The translations under genes and the position numbers were made by a program. DNA of 64,000 nt. It comes from Vibrio coralliirubri. Lineage in GTDB: Bacteria > Pseudomonadota > Gammaproteobacteria > Enterobacterales > Vibrionaceae. Below the pieces are notes generated by a model. It was not told where the DNA came from and did not search any database. It saw nothing but the letters and a program-made list of their open reading frames with translations. Position 1 is the first letter of the stretch; every line of letters starts with the position of its first letter. The stretch spans positions 1,116,001 through 1,180,000 of the forward strand of contig NZ_AP025471.1 of the NCBI RefSeq assembly GCF_024347375.1, in the 5' to 3' direction. This document shows positions 43,690 to 52,342 of this stretch, one piece after another.

Positions 43690-45446
43690 GCTGCTGCCTC
43701 CGTTTCATTCTGCTGTAACTGCCATGTATCGTAATAGTAATCACACGTTTTCAATAACGTGGTATGGTCGCCCTTCGCGATCACTTTACCTTCGTTCAAC
43801 ACAATGATTTCATCCATATATTCAAGGGCATTAACACGGTGTGAAACCACAAGTACTGATTGATTTTCCAAGCGCTTAAACAAGCCTTCCAAGATCTTTC
43901 GTTCTGTTTCATAGTCGACGGCCGATAGAACGTTGTCCATGATGATCAGATCGGTGGGTTGTAATAAAGCGCGAGCAATACTTAAACGCTGCTTCTGACC
44001 GCCTGACAGCATGATCCCTTTCTCACCGACTAAGGTTTGGTCACCATGCTCAAAACGAGTAACGTCACTCGCCAACTGGCTGAGCTCCAGCACTTCATCA
44101 ACCTGACTCTTTGCCAAGTCAGTATCTAAGCTGCCAAAGCGGATATTGTCCTCGACGGTTGCTGAAAACAGGAAAGGGTCTTGAGTCACGGTTTTCACGT
44201 AACGACGCAAGTCACTGCGTGAGAAGCTAGTGATATCCCTTTCGCCAAGGAAAACCGAACTTTCTGGTACATCCAAGTGATGGTTCAAGCAGTTCACTAA
44301 TGTCGTTTTACCCGCTCCGATTCCACCTAGCACACCCACTTTCTTACCAGCAGGAATATCAAAGCTGATGTCATCAAGAATCACACGCTCTTCACCCGAA
44401 TAGCTGAAACTGAGATTGCGAACGGAAAACGTTTTTCCCCTTAGCGATTCAACATCTAACTCAGTGAGCTTATCTTCATCAAGCTCGGGAACTTTGGCAT
44501 TAAGAATAGTCTGTGTACTCTGAATTCCTACCATGCCACGCTGATAAATGGTTGCGATTCTGCCAAGCTGCATCAATGGCATAGCCAGTAAAACTGAGTA
44601 AGTTAGGAAAGCAGTAATCTCACCAAGTGTGAGTCCTTGTCTCATTAACATGTAGCCACCTAGCCCAAGAATGATGATTTTCATCAGGTCATTGGCGTAG
44701 TCGAGTACCGGCATAAAGAAGACTTGAATGCGTGTAATTTTAAGGCGGCATTCAAGCAATAACTGGTTCAGCTTTTCAGTTTCGGCTTTCACCCAAGGTG
44801 ACATCTGCTGGCTCTTAATCAAGTCAATCCCAGACAGATAACTCATTAACTGGGCAGACAGGTTTTGTAGGCGCTTCATGTGTTCTAAATGCAGTGTTTT
44901 CATACGCTTGAAGCCCACACGGAAAATCACAAAAGCGATTGAGATAGGAATAATCGAATACAGTGTGAGTTCTGGCGATATGCGCCACATGTAAAGAGGC
45001 GTCAGCGACAACGCAAGCAACGCATTGAAGAACTGCAAGAAGCCGACGCCAAACAGCAGTCGAATACCACTAAGGTCATTGTTGATAATCGAGATCAGTC
45101 GACCCGAAGCAAAGCGTTCATGGAAACTGCTTGGTAAGCGATTCAGCTTTTGTAGAAGTGTACTCTTTAGTGCTGCTTCAGTAATTCGCCCCGGATTAAG
45201 CGCATAGATACGAGACAAAATTCTCACCACCACCATGGCAACCGACATACCGACCACAATCCAAACATAGGTTTGAAGCTGTTGGTGGCCAGTTGAAGAG
45301 GCATCATCAATCAAATCTATCGCCAATTGGATATAGCGAGGGATCTCTACTTGTAACCAGTTGACGAGAAAGATGAACACAATCGCCAATAAGTACGAGG
45401 TGCGATTCATGCGCAGATAATGGGCAATAAACTGTCTTTTATTCAT
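43683..45446 (-). CDS. ABC exporter half, degenerate ATPase subunit (MdlA/SmdA-like)
   Basis: 587 residues with six membrane helices and an ATPase. Walker A is GGIGAGKTT, the signature LSGGQKQR is canonical, and the H-loop is VVSHRVNA. Walker B is LIIMDNVLSAVD, with Asn in place of the catalytic Glu. This side of the dimer is therefore expected to bind but not hydrolyse ATP. First gene of the two-gene unit; the substrate is unknown, and related pairs export drugs. Confidence 0.9.
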   Translation of the reverse strand: MNKRQFIAHYLRMNRTSYLLAIVFIFLVNWLQVEIPRYIQLAIDLIDDASSTGHQQLQTYVWIVVGMSVAMVVVRILSRIYALNPGRITEAALKSTLLQKLNRLPSSFHERFASGRLISIINNDLSGIRLLFGVGFLQFFNALLALSLTPLYMWRISPELTLYSIIPISIAFVIFRVGFKRMKTLHLEHMKRLQNLSAQLMSYLSGIDLIKSQQMSPWVKAETEKLNQLLLECRLKITRIQVFFMPVLDYANDLMKIIILGLGGYMLMRQGLTLGEITAFLTYSVLLAMPLMQLGRIATIYQRGMVGIQSTQTILNAKVPELDEDKLTELDVESLRGKTFSVRNLSFSYSGEERVILDDISFDIPAGKKVGVLGGIGAGKTTLVNCLNHHLDVPESSVFLGERDITSFSRSDLRRYVKTVTQDPFLFSATVEDNIRFGSLDTDLAKSQVDEVLELSQLASDVTRFEHGDQTLVGEKGIMLSGGQKQRLSIARALLQPTDLIIMDNVLSAVDYETERKILEGLFKRLENQSVLVVSHRVNALEYMDEIIVLNEGKVIAKGDHTTLLKTCDYYYDTWQLQQNETEAAAC

Positions 45447-45618
45447 AGTATTCTTTGTTTAGGGCAGGCTCACAGCAAGATTTAACGATATAACCGGGCA
45501 GTTAAGCTAGATAGGTTCATCGCTGAGGTAAAGATACATCAAAAACACTTAGTTGACAATATCAACCATATTCAATAGTTAGTTTCGGGTATTACATTTT
45601 AGCATTGCTAGAAACAAC

Positions 45619-45642
45619 TTTGCCGCCAAAAGTGGCGGCAAA
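45619..45642. terminator. Intrinsic terminator hairpin
   Basis: TTTGCCGCCA (45619-45628) and TGGCGGCAAA (45633-45642) form a 10-bp stem. It was probably the terminator of the Nudix gene before the MITE came between. Confidence 0.75.
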
Positions 45643-45661
45643 TAAATAGCTTAGCAGGCCT

Positions 45662-45952
45662 GGGGCTGTTGACCTTTCGTGATTAAGTTTTGTTCGGATG
45701 GGGACGCCTAGTCAAAATCGTTTTAGGCGCGGCGAAGAGTATGTAGCCTAGTCATTCTAAGCAAATATTCTTCAACAAAGCATAAAACGATTTTTGTAGG
45801 GGCGCCTAGCTCGACCCCTTCGGGCAGCTCTTGTGGTTCATTTCTACTGCGTTATCGGCTTTTCATGTAGGCCAACTACACGTCAAAACCTCTTCCTTGT
45901 ATAAATTTCCCACAAGATGCCGCAAAACCCAGCTCGAAAGGTCAACAGCCCC
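45662..45952. mobile_element. MITE-like palindromic repeat element
   Basis: 291 bp with perfect 18-bp terminal inverted repeats: GGGGCTGTTGACCTTTCG (45662-45679) and CGAAAGGTCAACAGCCCC (45935-45952). Internal inverted segments (AAAATCGTTTTA, TAAAACGATTTT) suggest extensive folding. There is no coding capacity. I recall similar sequence as a dispersed repeat in Vibrio and related genera, but could not check this. It separates the Nudix stop from its terminator. Confidence 0.8.
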
Positions 45953-45967
45953 AAGTATTGATAACGG

Positions 45968-46486
45968 CTAAAGCATCTCTTTGGCAATCAAATGCAGCAA
46001 AAAGGTTTCACGTTCAATACTCATGCCTTTCTTAGGGCTCTCTGCCATCGTCTTTTCGTTGTGAGCGATCGCTTCCTGGATATTCATCCAAACCGGTTTC
46101 ATCCCGTTTTTCACTTCATAATCTTCGTAAGCCGTTTCACCAAGCTCACGATCAATCTTGCATGAGTAGCAGTAAGAAATCATGTGCATCATGTCTGCAT
46201 CGTCTTTATACCAAGGACGAAACTCTTCAAAAATGCCGAACGGCTTGATGCTATGGATATTCTTCGCGCCAGTCTCTTCTTCGAGTTCACGAACCATACC
46301 TGCGATCACATCTTCCCCTTCATCCAAACCACCACCAGGAATGGTGTAGTCGTGATAACGCTCTGTATACAGCATCAGAATGTCTTCACCATCTAACACA
46401 ATGGCACGGGCAGCGTTGCGCTTATAGACCGTTTTATTGTCTAGATGCTCGATATCAGGGTGGATGGTTGTTTTTAGGTGTCTCAT
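45968..46486 (-). CDS. Nudix hydrolase
   Basis: 172 residues. The Nudix box GGGLDEGEDVIAGMVRELEEETG is complete, with the REXXEE metal-binding core. It hydrolyses a nucleoside diphosphate-linked compound; which one cannot be read. No partner gene is evident. Its 3' region is occupied by the MITE. Confidence 0.88.
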   Translation of the reverse strand: MRHLKTTIHPDIEHLDNKTVYKRNAARAIVLDGEDILMLYTERYHDYTIPGGGLDEGEDVIAGMVRELEEETGAKNIHSIKPFGIFEEFRPWYKDDADMMHMISYCYSCKIDRELGETAYEDYEVKNGMKPVWMNIQEAIAHNEKTMAESPKKGMSIERETFLLHLIAKEML

Positions 46487-46788
46487 GATTCTGACTGCTC
46501 TACTGAATTTGGCGGCATCATATCATAATCATCAATAGATTCGAGGTTCACAACCGCCAACCAGGACTGATCGGACGGGGATACTCCAACGGTAACTTGA
46601 ATCCACTTAGCTTGATCTAACACTCAAAAAGTCGTTAAACATGAAGAAATATCAACCTATTTCAATATCTTGACCAAATTAGGACAACCTTTTCTGAAAT
46701 CTAAAATATACTAATTTCATAGAGCTTCTCATTTGGTTCTGTAGAACTTAACGCATTCGATTATAGAGTTATCACGTAGGAGATAGAC
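46487..46788. other. Intergenic region
   Basis: About 300 bp between divergent genes. A possible -10 (TATACT, 46707-46712) serves the lipoprotein gene. I see no further structure. Confidence 0.4.
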
Positions 46789-47043
46789 ATGAAGAAAATT
46801 GGTTTGATGGCTGTATGTGCCGTTGTATTAGGCGGTTGTGCAAACGACTATGCAGAATATAGCGAAGGCCAACGTGTTTCAGTCGCTAACCCAGCAGCGG
46901 TTTATTGTGTTCAACAGGACGGTGAATTAGACACGGTTACTGAAAACAATCAGCGTACAACTTACTGTGTATTCGATGACGGCGAGCGCATTGAACAGTG
47001 GGAGTACTACCGCAATAACCATGATCAAGAAACTGAAAAGTAA
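46789..47043 (+). CDS. DUF333 lipoprotein
   Basis: 84 residues. A lipoprotein signal with lipobox LGGC (Cys17) precedes a DUF333 module (NPAAVYCVQQDGELDTV, TTYCVFDDGERIEQWEYYR) with its two conserved Cys. AGGAGAT lies 5 bases before the ATG. It is probably a periplasmic outer-membrane-attached protein; the function is unknown. Confidence 0.88.
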   Translation: MKKIGLMAVCAVVLGGCANDYAEYSEGQRVSVANPAAVYCVQQDGELDTVTENNQRTTYCVFDDGERIEQWEYYRNNHDQETEK

Positions 47044-47255
47044 TAACTTCTATTACAAGTTTCCAATATCAAAGCTTTAAAACCCTCCCCCTAAAAATTC
47101 AATTATGTTACGTAAACTGCCTGCCATAAGGCAGCGGTTTACCGTACACACACACCAATTGAACACCGTTTTATTCCTAACACAACTCTGACATTAGCCT
47201 AATCTAGGCCGATAGAATGCCTGCCTGTTACAAATATTTACAAGTAGTGTTGATT

Positions 47256-47933
47256 ATGAAAATACAAACAAAATCGAAAGAACAAACTCAAATGTCACTT
47301 GAGATACCAGAGTTCAACCTATCTCAGTCGACCTCTGCGGTAATCTACAAACGCTGTCAAACAGCACTGGTAGTTTTAGCGATTGGTTTTATAGTCAACC
47401 TTGCAATCCGCATTGATTTCGTTTTCTTGAGTGGAAGAATCGGTGAAAATTCAGTCACTGAAATGCTACAGCAATTTCTTTTAATCGTCTCTTCTGGCGC
47501 ATTTGCTTACCTCGCTAAAAAACGTCCTGAGGTAAAACATGCCGCTATGTTAATCAGCGCATTTTTCGCCGTAATGTTCGTCCGAGAATTAGATTATTGG
47601 TTTGACATGATCGTACATGGCGCTTGGGTTGTCCCTGCCCTATTGGTTGCTGGTAGCGCAATTTTATATGCGATTAAAAACGGTAAACGAACCATTGATC
47701 AGCTCGCGCTTATTCTTGCATCCCCACACATGAACATGTTGGTTACTGGTGTTATGCTTTTACTTGTTTTCTCACGCTTATTTGGCATGGGTAGCTTTTG
47801 GCATGGCGTAATGGGAGAACATTATATAAGTAATGTTAAGACCATCGCTGAAGAAGGCACTGAGCTTCTAGCTTACTGTTTGATTGCCTTTGCGAGCTTA
47901 AAGACCGTTATTGGCATCACGAGAAAGAAATAA
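47256..47933 (+). CDS. Multi-pass membrane protein of unknown function
   Basis: 225 residues from the ATG at 47256; starts at 47217 and 47292 are possible, none with a good ribosome site. About six hydrophobic segments are visible (TALVVLAIGFIVNLAI, FLLIVSSGAFAYLA, AAMLISAFFAVMFV, WVVPALLVAGSAILYA, MLVTGVMLLLVFSRLFG, LLAYCLIAFASL). Charged motifs RELDYWFD and EEGTELLAY stand at membrane borders. I do not recognise the family. It ends 4 bp before the stop of the converging YdcF-like gene. Confidence 0.65.
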   Translation: MKIQTKSKEQTQMSLEIPEFNLSQSTSAVIYKRCQTALVVLAIGFIVNLAIRIDFVFLSGRIGENSVTEMLQQFLLIVSSGAFAYLAKKRPEVKHAAMLISAFFAVMFVRELDYWFDMIVHGAWVVPALLVAGSAILYAIKNGKRTIDQLALILASPHMNMLVTGVMLLLVFSRLFGMGSFWHGVMGEHYISNVKTIAEEGTELLAYCLIAFASLKTVIGITRKK

Positions 47934-47937
47934 TCAC

Positions 47938-48816
47938 CTATCGCCACCAGCAATGTGTGTGATCCGATTCCGGATCTAAATAACGATTCAATAAAGTCAG
48001 GTTAGTATCTAGTAGAGCTAGGTATTCCCTGATTTTTTTTATGTCTGTACCCACTGAAGTCTGCTGGATACAGCGCTCCAATACTGGTAGTAAACTCTCC
48101 ACAATGTCAAAGTCAGATGAACGTCCAACGAGTTCCTTTACGGCTATCAGTGACTCCAACGACAGTCTTTCAGGCTCCCCCCTAACTAACTCCAAATCTC
48201 GCTTGAATGTTCCCGCAGAAACACCTTCAAGATAAACTCGATAGGTTGTCAGCACATCCATCCACAAAAACAATTGCCCTTGAGTATTTTGATGAGGATA
48301 TGGCACAGCAACATGAGCTTCTAGCTGAGGATCGATTTGTAGTTCCACCCCAAGTGCAGAGCACTTCTCGACCAAAACCTTAAGCAAGCCTTGTTCGTCC
48401 ATTAGTGATTGGATCTCGAAAATACGTTGTAAATGGTAGTCATTCGAAACGAACGTCACCTTCACACTCTGCCCGCGAGTAAACAGCCCGCTTTTAATCA
48501 TCTCTGAGGCCAAGTTCTGTATGTTCTCGACAGTATTGGTCGAATGCTGCTCGAGTAAAATCGCCCCCAAGGAAAGCGGATGTTCAAGCTTATTTTCAAG
48601 CTTCCTAAAATATTGGTGCATCGCATCGGCTTCAGACAGTGTTTGCCCTTTTGTTACCCCACCACAAAATGCAACACCCGTTTTCTGAATAGACTCTTCT
48701 GCCAAAGGCCCCACCAGATACTCCACCAAAGCATCAACTCGACTGATGCCTTCATCAGTCAATTTATTCCCATTAAGTCGCTTACCTAGCACAATAAGGA
48801 GGTGATTAATGCTCAT
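47938..48816 (-). CDS. YdcF-family (DUF218) protein
   Basis: 292 residues. The DUF218 pattern is present: HLLIVLGKRLNGNKLTDEGISRVDALVEYL, GVAFCGGVTKGQTLSEADAM, ILLEQHSTNTVENIQNL and VTFVSNDYHLQRI. E. coli YdcF binds S-adenosylmethionine; other family members act in envelope biology. The extra C-terminal 110 residues are helical and unassigned. No membrane segment. The ribosome site is weak. Confidence 0.8.
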   Translation of the reverse strand: MSINHLLIVLGKRLNGNKLTDEGISRVDALVEYLVGPLAEESIQKTGVAFCGGVTKGQTLSEADAMHQYFRKLENKLEHPLSLGAILLEQHSTNTVENIQNLASEMIKSGLFTRGQSVKVTFVSNDYHLQRIFEIQSLMDEQGLLKVLVEKCSALGVELQIDPQLEAHVAVPYPHQNTQGQLFLWMDVLTTYRVYLEGVSAGTFKRDLELVRGEPERLSLESLIAVKELVGRSSDFDIVESLLPVLERCIQQTSVGTDIKKIREYLALLDTNLTLLNRYLDPESDHTHCWWR

Positions 48817-49127
48817 TTTATGTTCAAGTCTCGTTTTAGTGATTAGATGGAGTGAATTATGTATACAATAGTTCTTAACAAAAGTATTTTTAAATTCCTA
48901 AATGTAGCTCGCAATAATGCTCACTATTGATAGCAACATCTTAAGGTACACAAGAATCAACGTGCAGCTATATAAAGCAAAAATAGCACGGTCTTGTATT
49001 TCATCGAACTATACGCTTGTTAACATTAATCTCATTGAAAGAATACGCTCACTCAAAGAAGTGAGGTTAACAAAAGATATACTTTAACCAGAGTTCGTTC
49101 ATCGAACCGTCTTCACAGGAAGTTACT
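48817..49127. other. Intergenic region upstream of sdaA
   Basis: About 310 AT-rich bases holding divergent promoters for the YdcF-like gene and sdaA. I see no clear operator or RNA structure. AGGAAG is the sdaA ribosome site. Confidence 0.4.
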
Positions 49128-50498
49128 ATGCTGTCTATTTTTGATATCTACAAAATTGGGGTTGGCCCGTCCAGCTCCCACACAAATGGACCAATGATCG
49201 CTGGGTTTAACTTTACCCAAAAAATTGATGCTCATCTTAAGCAAGTGAAGCGTATTCAAATCGACTTATACGGCTCATTATCATTGACGGGTATTGGTCA
49301 CCACACAGACAGAGCAACTTTGTTAGGTTTGCTCGGTAACCGCCCCGACACTATTAAGATTACCAGTGCTAACCAAGCAATGCGTAAAGCGATTGAAGAT
49401 AAATCTCTACTGGTTAGCGGTAACCATGAAATTCACTTCGATGTAGAAAGCGATTTACTCTTCCATAAAACTAATCTTCCGCTTCATGAAAATGGCATGA
49501 CCATCTCTACCTTTGACGCAAGCGGTAGTCTTCTAGATATGGAAACGTACTACTCGATTGGTGGTGGCTTTATCGCAACCGCTGATGAGCTACAAAACGG
49601 CAAGTCAGAGTCAGAAACACAAGTTGAATTCCCTTTTACTTCTGCCGATCAATTACTTGAATTGTCTGAACAACAAGGGCTTAGCCTTGGAGGCTTAATC
49701 CTGCGCAATGAAGTCTCATTCCAAGGTATGGATGTGATTGACCAAAAAGCCGACCAAATCTGGAAAGTGATGTCTCTGTGTATGCAACGTGGCTTCGATA
49801 CCGAAGGCATCCTTGATGGCGGATTAGAAGTAACACGTCGAGCGCCTGCTCTGCTGAAAAAGCTTGAAGCGAATGCCTCGATTGAAAACGATCCAATGGA
49901 GATCATGGATTGGATTAACCTGTTTGCCTTTGCTGTAAGTGAAGAGAATGCAGCAGGTGGCCAGGTGGTCACATCGCCAACCAACGGTGCGGCTGGCGTT
50001 ATCCCTGCTGTTTTAATGTACTACCATCGCTTTATCAAAGAGCTTGATACCAAGCAGCTCAAAGACTTCTTAGCGGTATCTGGCGCTATCGGTATTCTAT
50101 ACAAAACCAATGCGTCTATTTCAGGTGCAGAGGTAGGCTGCCAAGGTGAAGTTGGCGTATCTTCTTCAATGGCAGCGGCAGGCTTAACGGCCCTTCGTGG
50201 TGGTAGTAACGAGCAAATCTGTATCGCAGCTGAGATCGCGATGGAGCACTCACTGGGTATGACCTGTGACCCAATTGGCGGACTGGTTCAAGTACCATGC
50301 ATTGAGCGTAACGCGATGGGCGCAATGAAGGCGATCAACGCATCACGTATGGCACTAAAACGTACGAGTAAATGTCTTATCTCGTTAGACAAGGTTATCG
50401 AGACCATGTACCAAACAGGTAAAGACATGAACAAAAAGTACCGCGAAACATCTTTAGGTGGGTTAGCCGTGATCCACATGGCACCACCGTGTGAATAA
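49128..50498 (+). CDS. sdaA: L-serine ammonia-lyase (serine dehydratase)
   Basis: 456-residue single-chain iron-sulfur serine dehydratase converting serine to pyruvate and ammonia. The N-terminal part opens with SIFDIYKIGVGPSSSHTNGPMIAG. Cluster cysteines are in EVGCQGEVGVSS, GMTCDPIGGLVQVPC and the last residues. Length is normal. The gene ends 80 bp before a terminator split by IS copy 2. The next gene on the strand is a POT-type peptide transporter, consistent with use of peptide-derived serine. Confidence 0.96.
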   Translation: MLSIFDIYKIGVGPSSSHTNGPMIAGFNFTQKIDAHLKQVKRIQIDLYGSLSLTGIGHHTDRATLLGLLGNRPDTIKITSANQAMRKAIEDKSLLVSGNHEIHFDVESDLLFHKTNLPLHENGMTISTFDASGSLLDMETYYSIGGGFIATADELQNGKSESETQVEFPFTSADQLLELSEQQGLSLGGLILRNEVSFQGMDVIDQKADQIWKVMSLCMQRGFDTEGILDGGLEVTRRAPALLKKLEANASIENDPMEIMDWINLFAFAVSEENAAGGQVVTSPTNGAAGVIPAVLMYYHRFIKELDTKQLKDFLAVSGAIGILYKTNASISGAEVGCQGEVGVSSSMAAAGLTALRGGSNEQICIAAEIAMEHSLGMTCDPIGGLVQVPCIERNAMGAMKAINASRMALKRTSKCLISLDKVIETMYQTGKDMNKKYRETSLGGLAVIHMAPPCE

Positions 50499-50616
50499 CA
50501 GACAAGGACACGAGTGAAGAAACCCTCTACAGAGACGGCATTCTTGTAAACTTAGTTTTCAATATCTCAACAAAGCCAGCCACCATGAAGTGACCCCGTA
50601 AAGTTGGACATTTCTG

Positions 50617-51402
50617 TTAAGCGGCTTTCAAGGCCTGAGTTCGATATTCTATCGGAGTCAGGCCTTTTAGTTTCACTTTTATACGTTTGGTATTGTAGTA
50701 CTCGATGTATTCTTTAATCTGCTCTATCAGAGCATCTGCATCTTCAAAGCTTTGGTTGTGATACATCTCGGTTTTGAGTAAAGCAAAAAAGTTTTCAGCA
50801 ACAGCATTATCCAAGCAGTTACCTTTTCTCGACATGCTTTGCGTTAACCCACTCTCCGCTACCTTTTTCTGATACTGTCGATGGCGATATTGCCAACCTT
50901 GATCGCTATGTATAATTGGCTTTGAGTTGGGTTTAAGCGTTGATATAGCTTCCGTCAGCATATCTGTGACAAGCGGCAAGCAGGCATTTTTGGCCACTCT
51001 ATAAGCAACCACCTCCTGAGTAAACAAGTCGACAACGGGAGATAAGTATACTTTCTGCTCTTTGACTTTGAACTCCGTGACATCAGTTACCCACTTTTCA
51101 TCGGGTTGAGTCGCACTAAAATCTCTTTCAAGAACGTTGGGAGCAGCTTTTCCTGACTCTCCTCGGTATGAACGATACTTTTTAATCCTGACCGTCGATT
51201 TAAGGTTGAGCTGAGCCATAAGCCTTTGAACCGTTTTGTGATTAAGCACGAACCCCTGATTCTTTAGTTCCAAGTGAATACGGCGGTAGCCGTATCGCCC
51301 CTTATGTTCATGATAAATTGACTTTATCAACCGCAGCTCACGTTCGTAGCTATTTTGGCGCTTGCTCGTTTGAGCCTGATAATAAAAGACACTTTTTGCC
51401 AA
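50617..51402 (-). CDS. IS3-family transposase OrfB, DDE domain (copy 2)
   Basis: 261 residues, identical to the copy-1 OrfB. The DDE motifs are intact, and it is expected to be made as an OrfAB frameshift fusion. Confidence 0.93.
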   Translation of the reverse strand: MAKSVFYYQAQTSKRQNSYERELRLIKSIYHEHKGRYGYRRIHLELKNQGFVLNHKTVQRLMAQLNLKSTVRIKKYRSYRGESGKAAPNVLERDFSATQPDEKWVTDVTEFKVKEQKVYLSPVVDLFTQEVVAYRVAKNACLPLVTDMLTEAISTLKPNSKPIIHSDQGWQYRHRQYQKKVAESGLTQSMSRKGNCLDNAVAENFFALLKTEMYHNQSFEDADALIEQIKEYIEYYNTKRIKVKLKGLTPIEYRTQALKAA

Positions 51403-51455
51403 CTGTAGAGTGTGCAGTAAGTGCTTTAATGGGTACTTGCCTTTAAGAGTTAGAG

Positions 51456-51965
51456 CTATGACCGCTTTTTCTTTGTTCGACGGTTTTTTTTCTGCTCCAA
51501 CTCTTCCAACTTTTTTAGAACGGCATTCTCGGTTCGTAAGTAGACCAACTCCTCTTTTAGCTCCTCAAGTGTCATTTCATTATCAGGCTTAGTGGTACGT
51601 TGAGGTTGCTGTTTCATTGAGGGTCTTCCTTTCTGGCGCATTTCGAGCCCCTTGATACCGAGCTCATTAAATCGTTTAAGCCAGACAGAGAGTATTCCAG
51701 GGGATGAGAGGTTTAATACAGCGCTAGTGTGCGTGAGAGACCATTCATTCGTCCACATTAAATTCAATGCTTTTCGTTTTGTTTGAGCAGTCGCGGCATG
51801 ATTAGTTGGTAAAAATGAATCAGTACCATGGATGGCAAAGACTTGAGCCCAATACCGTATCTGCCTTGAAGAAATTGAATATTGTTTTGCTAAGTAGAGA
51901 GATGACGTGCCATCTAAGTATTGCTTAGCAATGATACATTTTAGCTCTCGGCTATATTTGGACAT
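51456..51965 (-). CDS. IS3-family transposase OrfA (copy 2)
   Basis: 169 residues, identical to the copy-1 OrfA, with two helix-turn-helix units and the zipper-like end before the slippery run. The terminal hairpin equivalent to copy 1 is at 51971-52005. Confidence 0.92.
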   Translation of the reverse strand: MSKYSRELKCIIAKQYLDGTSSLYLAKQYSISSRQIRYWAQVFAIHGTDSFLPTNHAATAQTKRKALNLMWTNEWSLTHTSAVLNLSSPGILSVWLKRFNELGIKGLEMRQKGRPSMKQQPQRTTKPDNEMTLEELKEELVYLRTENAVLKKLEELEQKKNRRTKKKRS

Positions 51966-52011
51966 AAAAAGACCCCCAATAATTGGTGTCCAACTATTGG
52001 GGGTCAGTTCA

Positions 52012-52342
52012 CCAAGCTGGCTTTTTTATTGGCTAAAGCCCAACAGCTAATTGAAAGTGATACTCACTCAAAATAACTTACAGAATGCTCACCTCTAACT
52101 TTCCCTTTATTAGTTCATTACTTAGCCACAAATGATGATGGCTAAATTTCATACCACCATGCATCCACTAGCAAAATCTAACGTTGCAAATTTCATTCAT
52201 GAAAAATATGAATGCACTCATAAGAAAAGATATATCGAGTAAAGTTCTGTTTGGGACAGATGTTTCAGTTTATGTATTACTAGTAATGATATTATAATCG
52301 GGTAATTACACTACATATTAATACAAATGTGAGAATAAAATA
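52012..52342. other. Intergenic region upstream of the POT transporter
   Basis: About 330 bp. It begins with the right arm of the split sdaA terminator. A 12-bp palindrome ATTACTAGTAAT (52276-52287) lies just upstream of a TATAAT -10 (52293-52298) and may be an operator of the transporter gene. Confidence 0.5.

Larger units (their letters stand above)
45447..45967. other. Intergenic region holding a terminator and a MITE
   Basis: About 520 bp without genes. It contains a terminator hairpin at 45619-45642 and the 291-bp MITE. The left 150 bp hold the exporter promoter region, with nothing distinctive. Confidence 0.7.
50586..52011 (-). mobile_element. IS3-family (IS150-group) insertion sequence, copy 2
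   Basis: 1426-bp copy in direct orientation to copy 1, offset by exactly 11,280 bp, with a 3-bp target duplication CCA. Sequence and proteins are the same as copy 1. The A8 slippery run is at 51484-51491. It is inserted in the sdaA terminator loop. Confidence 0.93.
50572..52026. terminator. Intrinsic terminator of sdaA split by an IS element (copy 2 site)
   Basis: AAAGCCAGC (50572-50580) and GCTGGCTTT (52016-52024), followed by TTT, would form a 9-bp stem with the loop CACCAA once the IS and one TSD copy are removed. The IS lies within that loop. Confidence 0.85.

Noticed and set aside
48809..48865. Plus-strand small frame behind a perfect AAGGAGGTGATTAATG
   Set aside because: The sequence is the antisense of the codons HLLIVLGK of the YdcF-like protein, and the frame ends after about 18 codons. 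Chance is the simpler explanation.
39306..52011. Composite transposon made by the two IS copies
   Set aside because: The two insertions have different 3-bp duplications and each restores its own terminator, so they are best read as two independent insertions.
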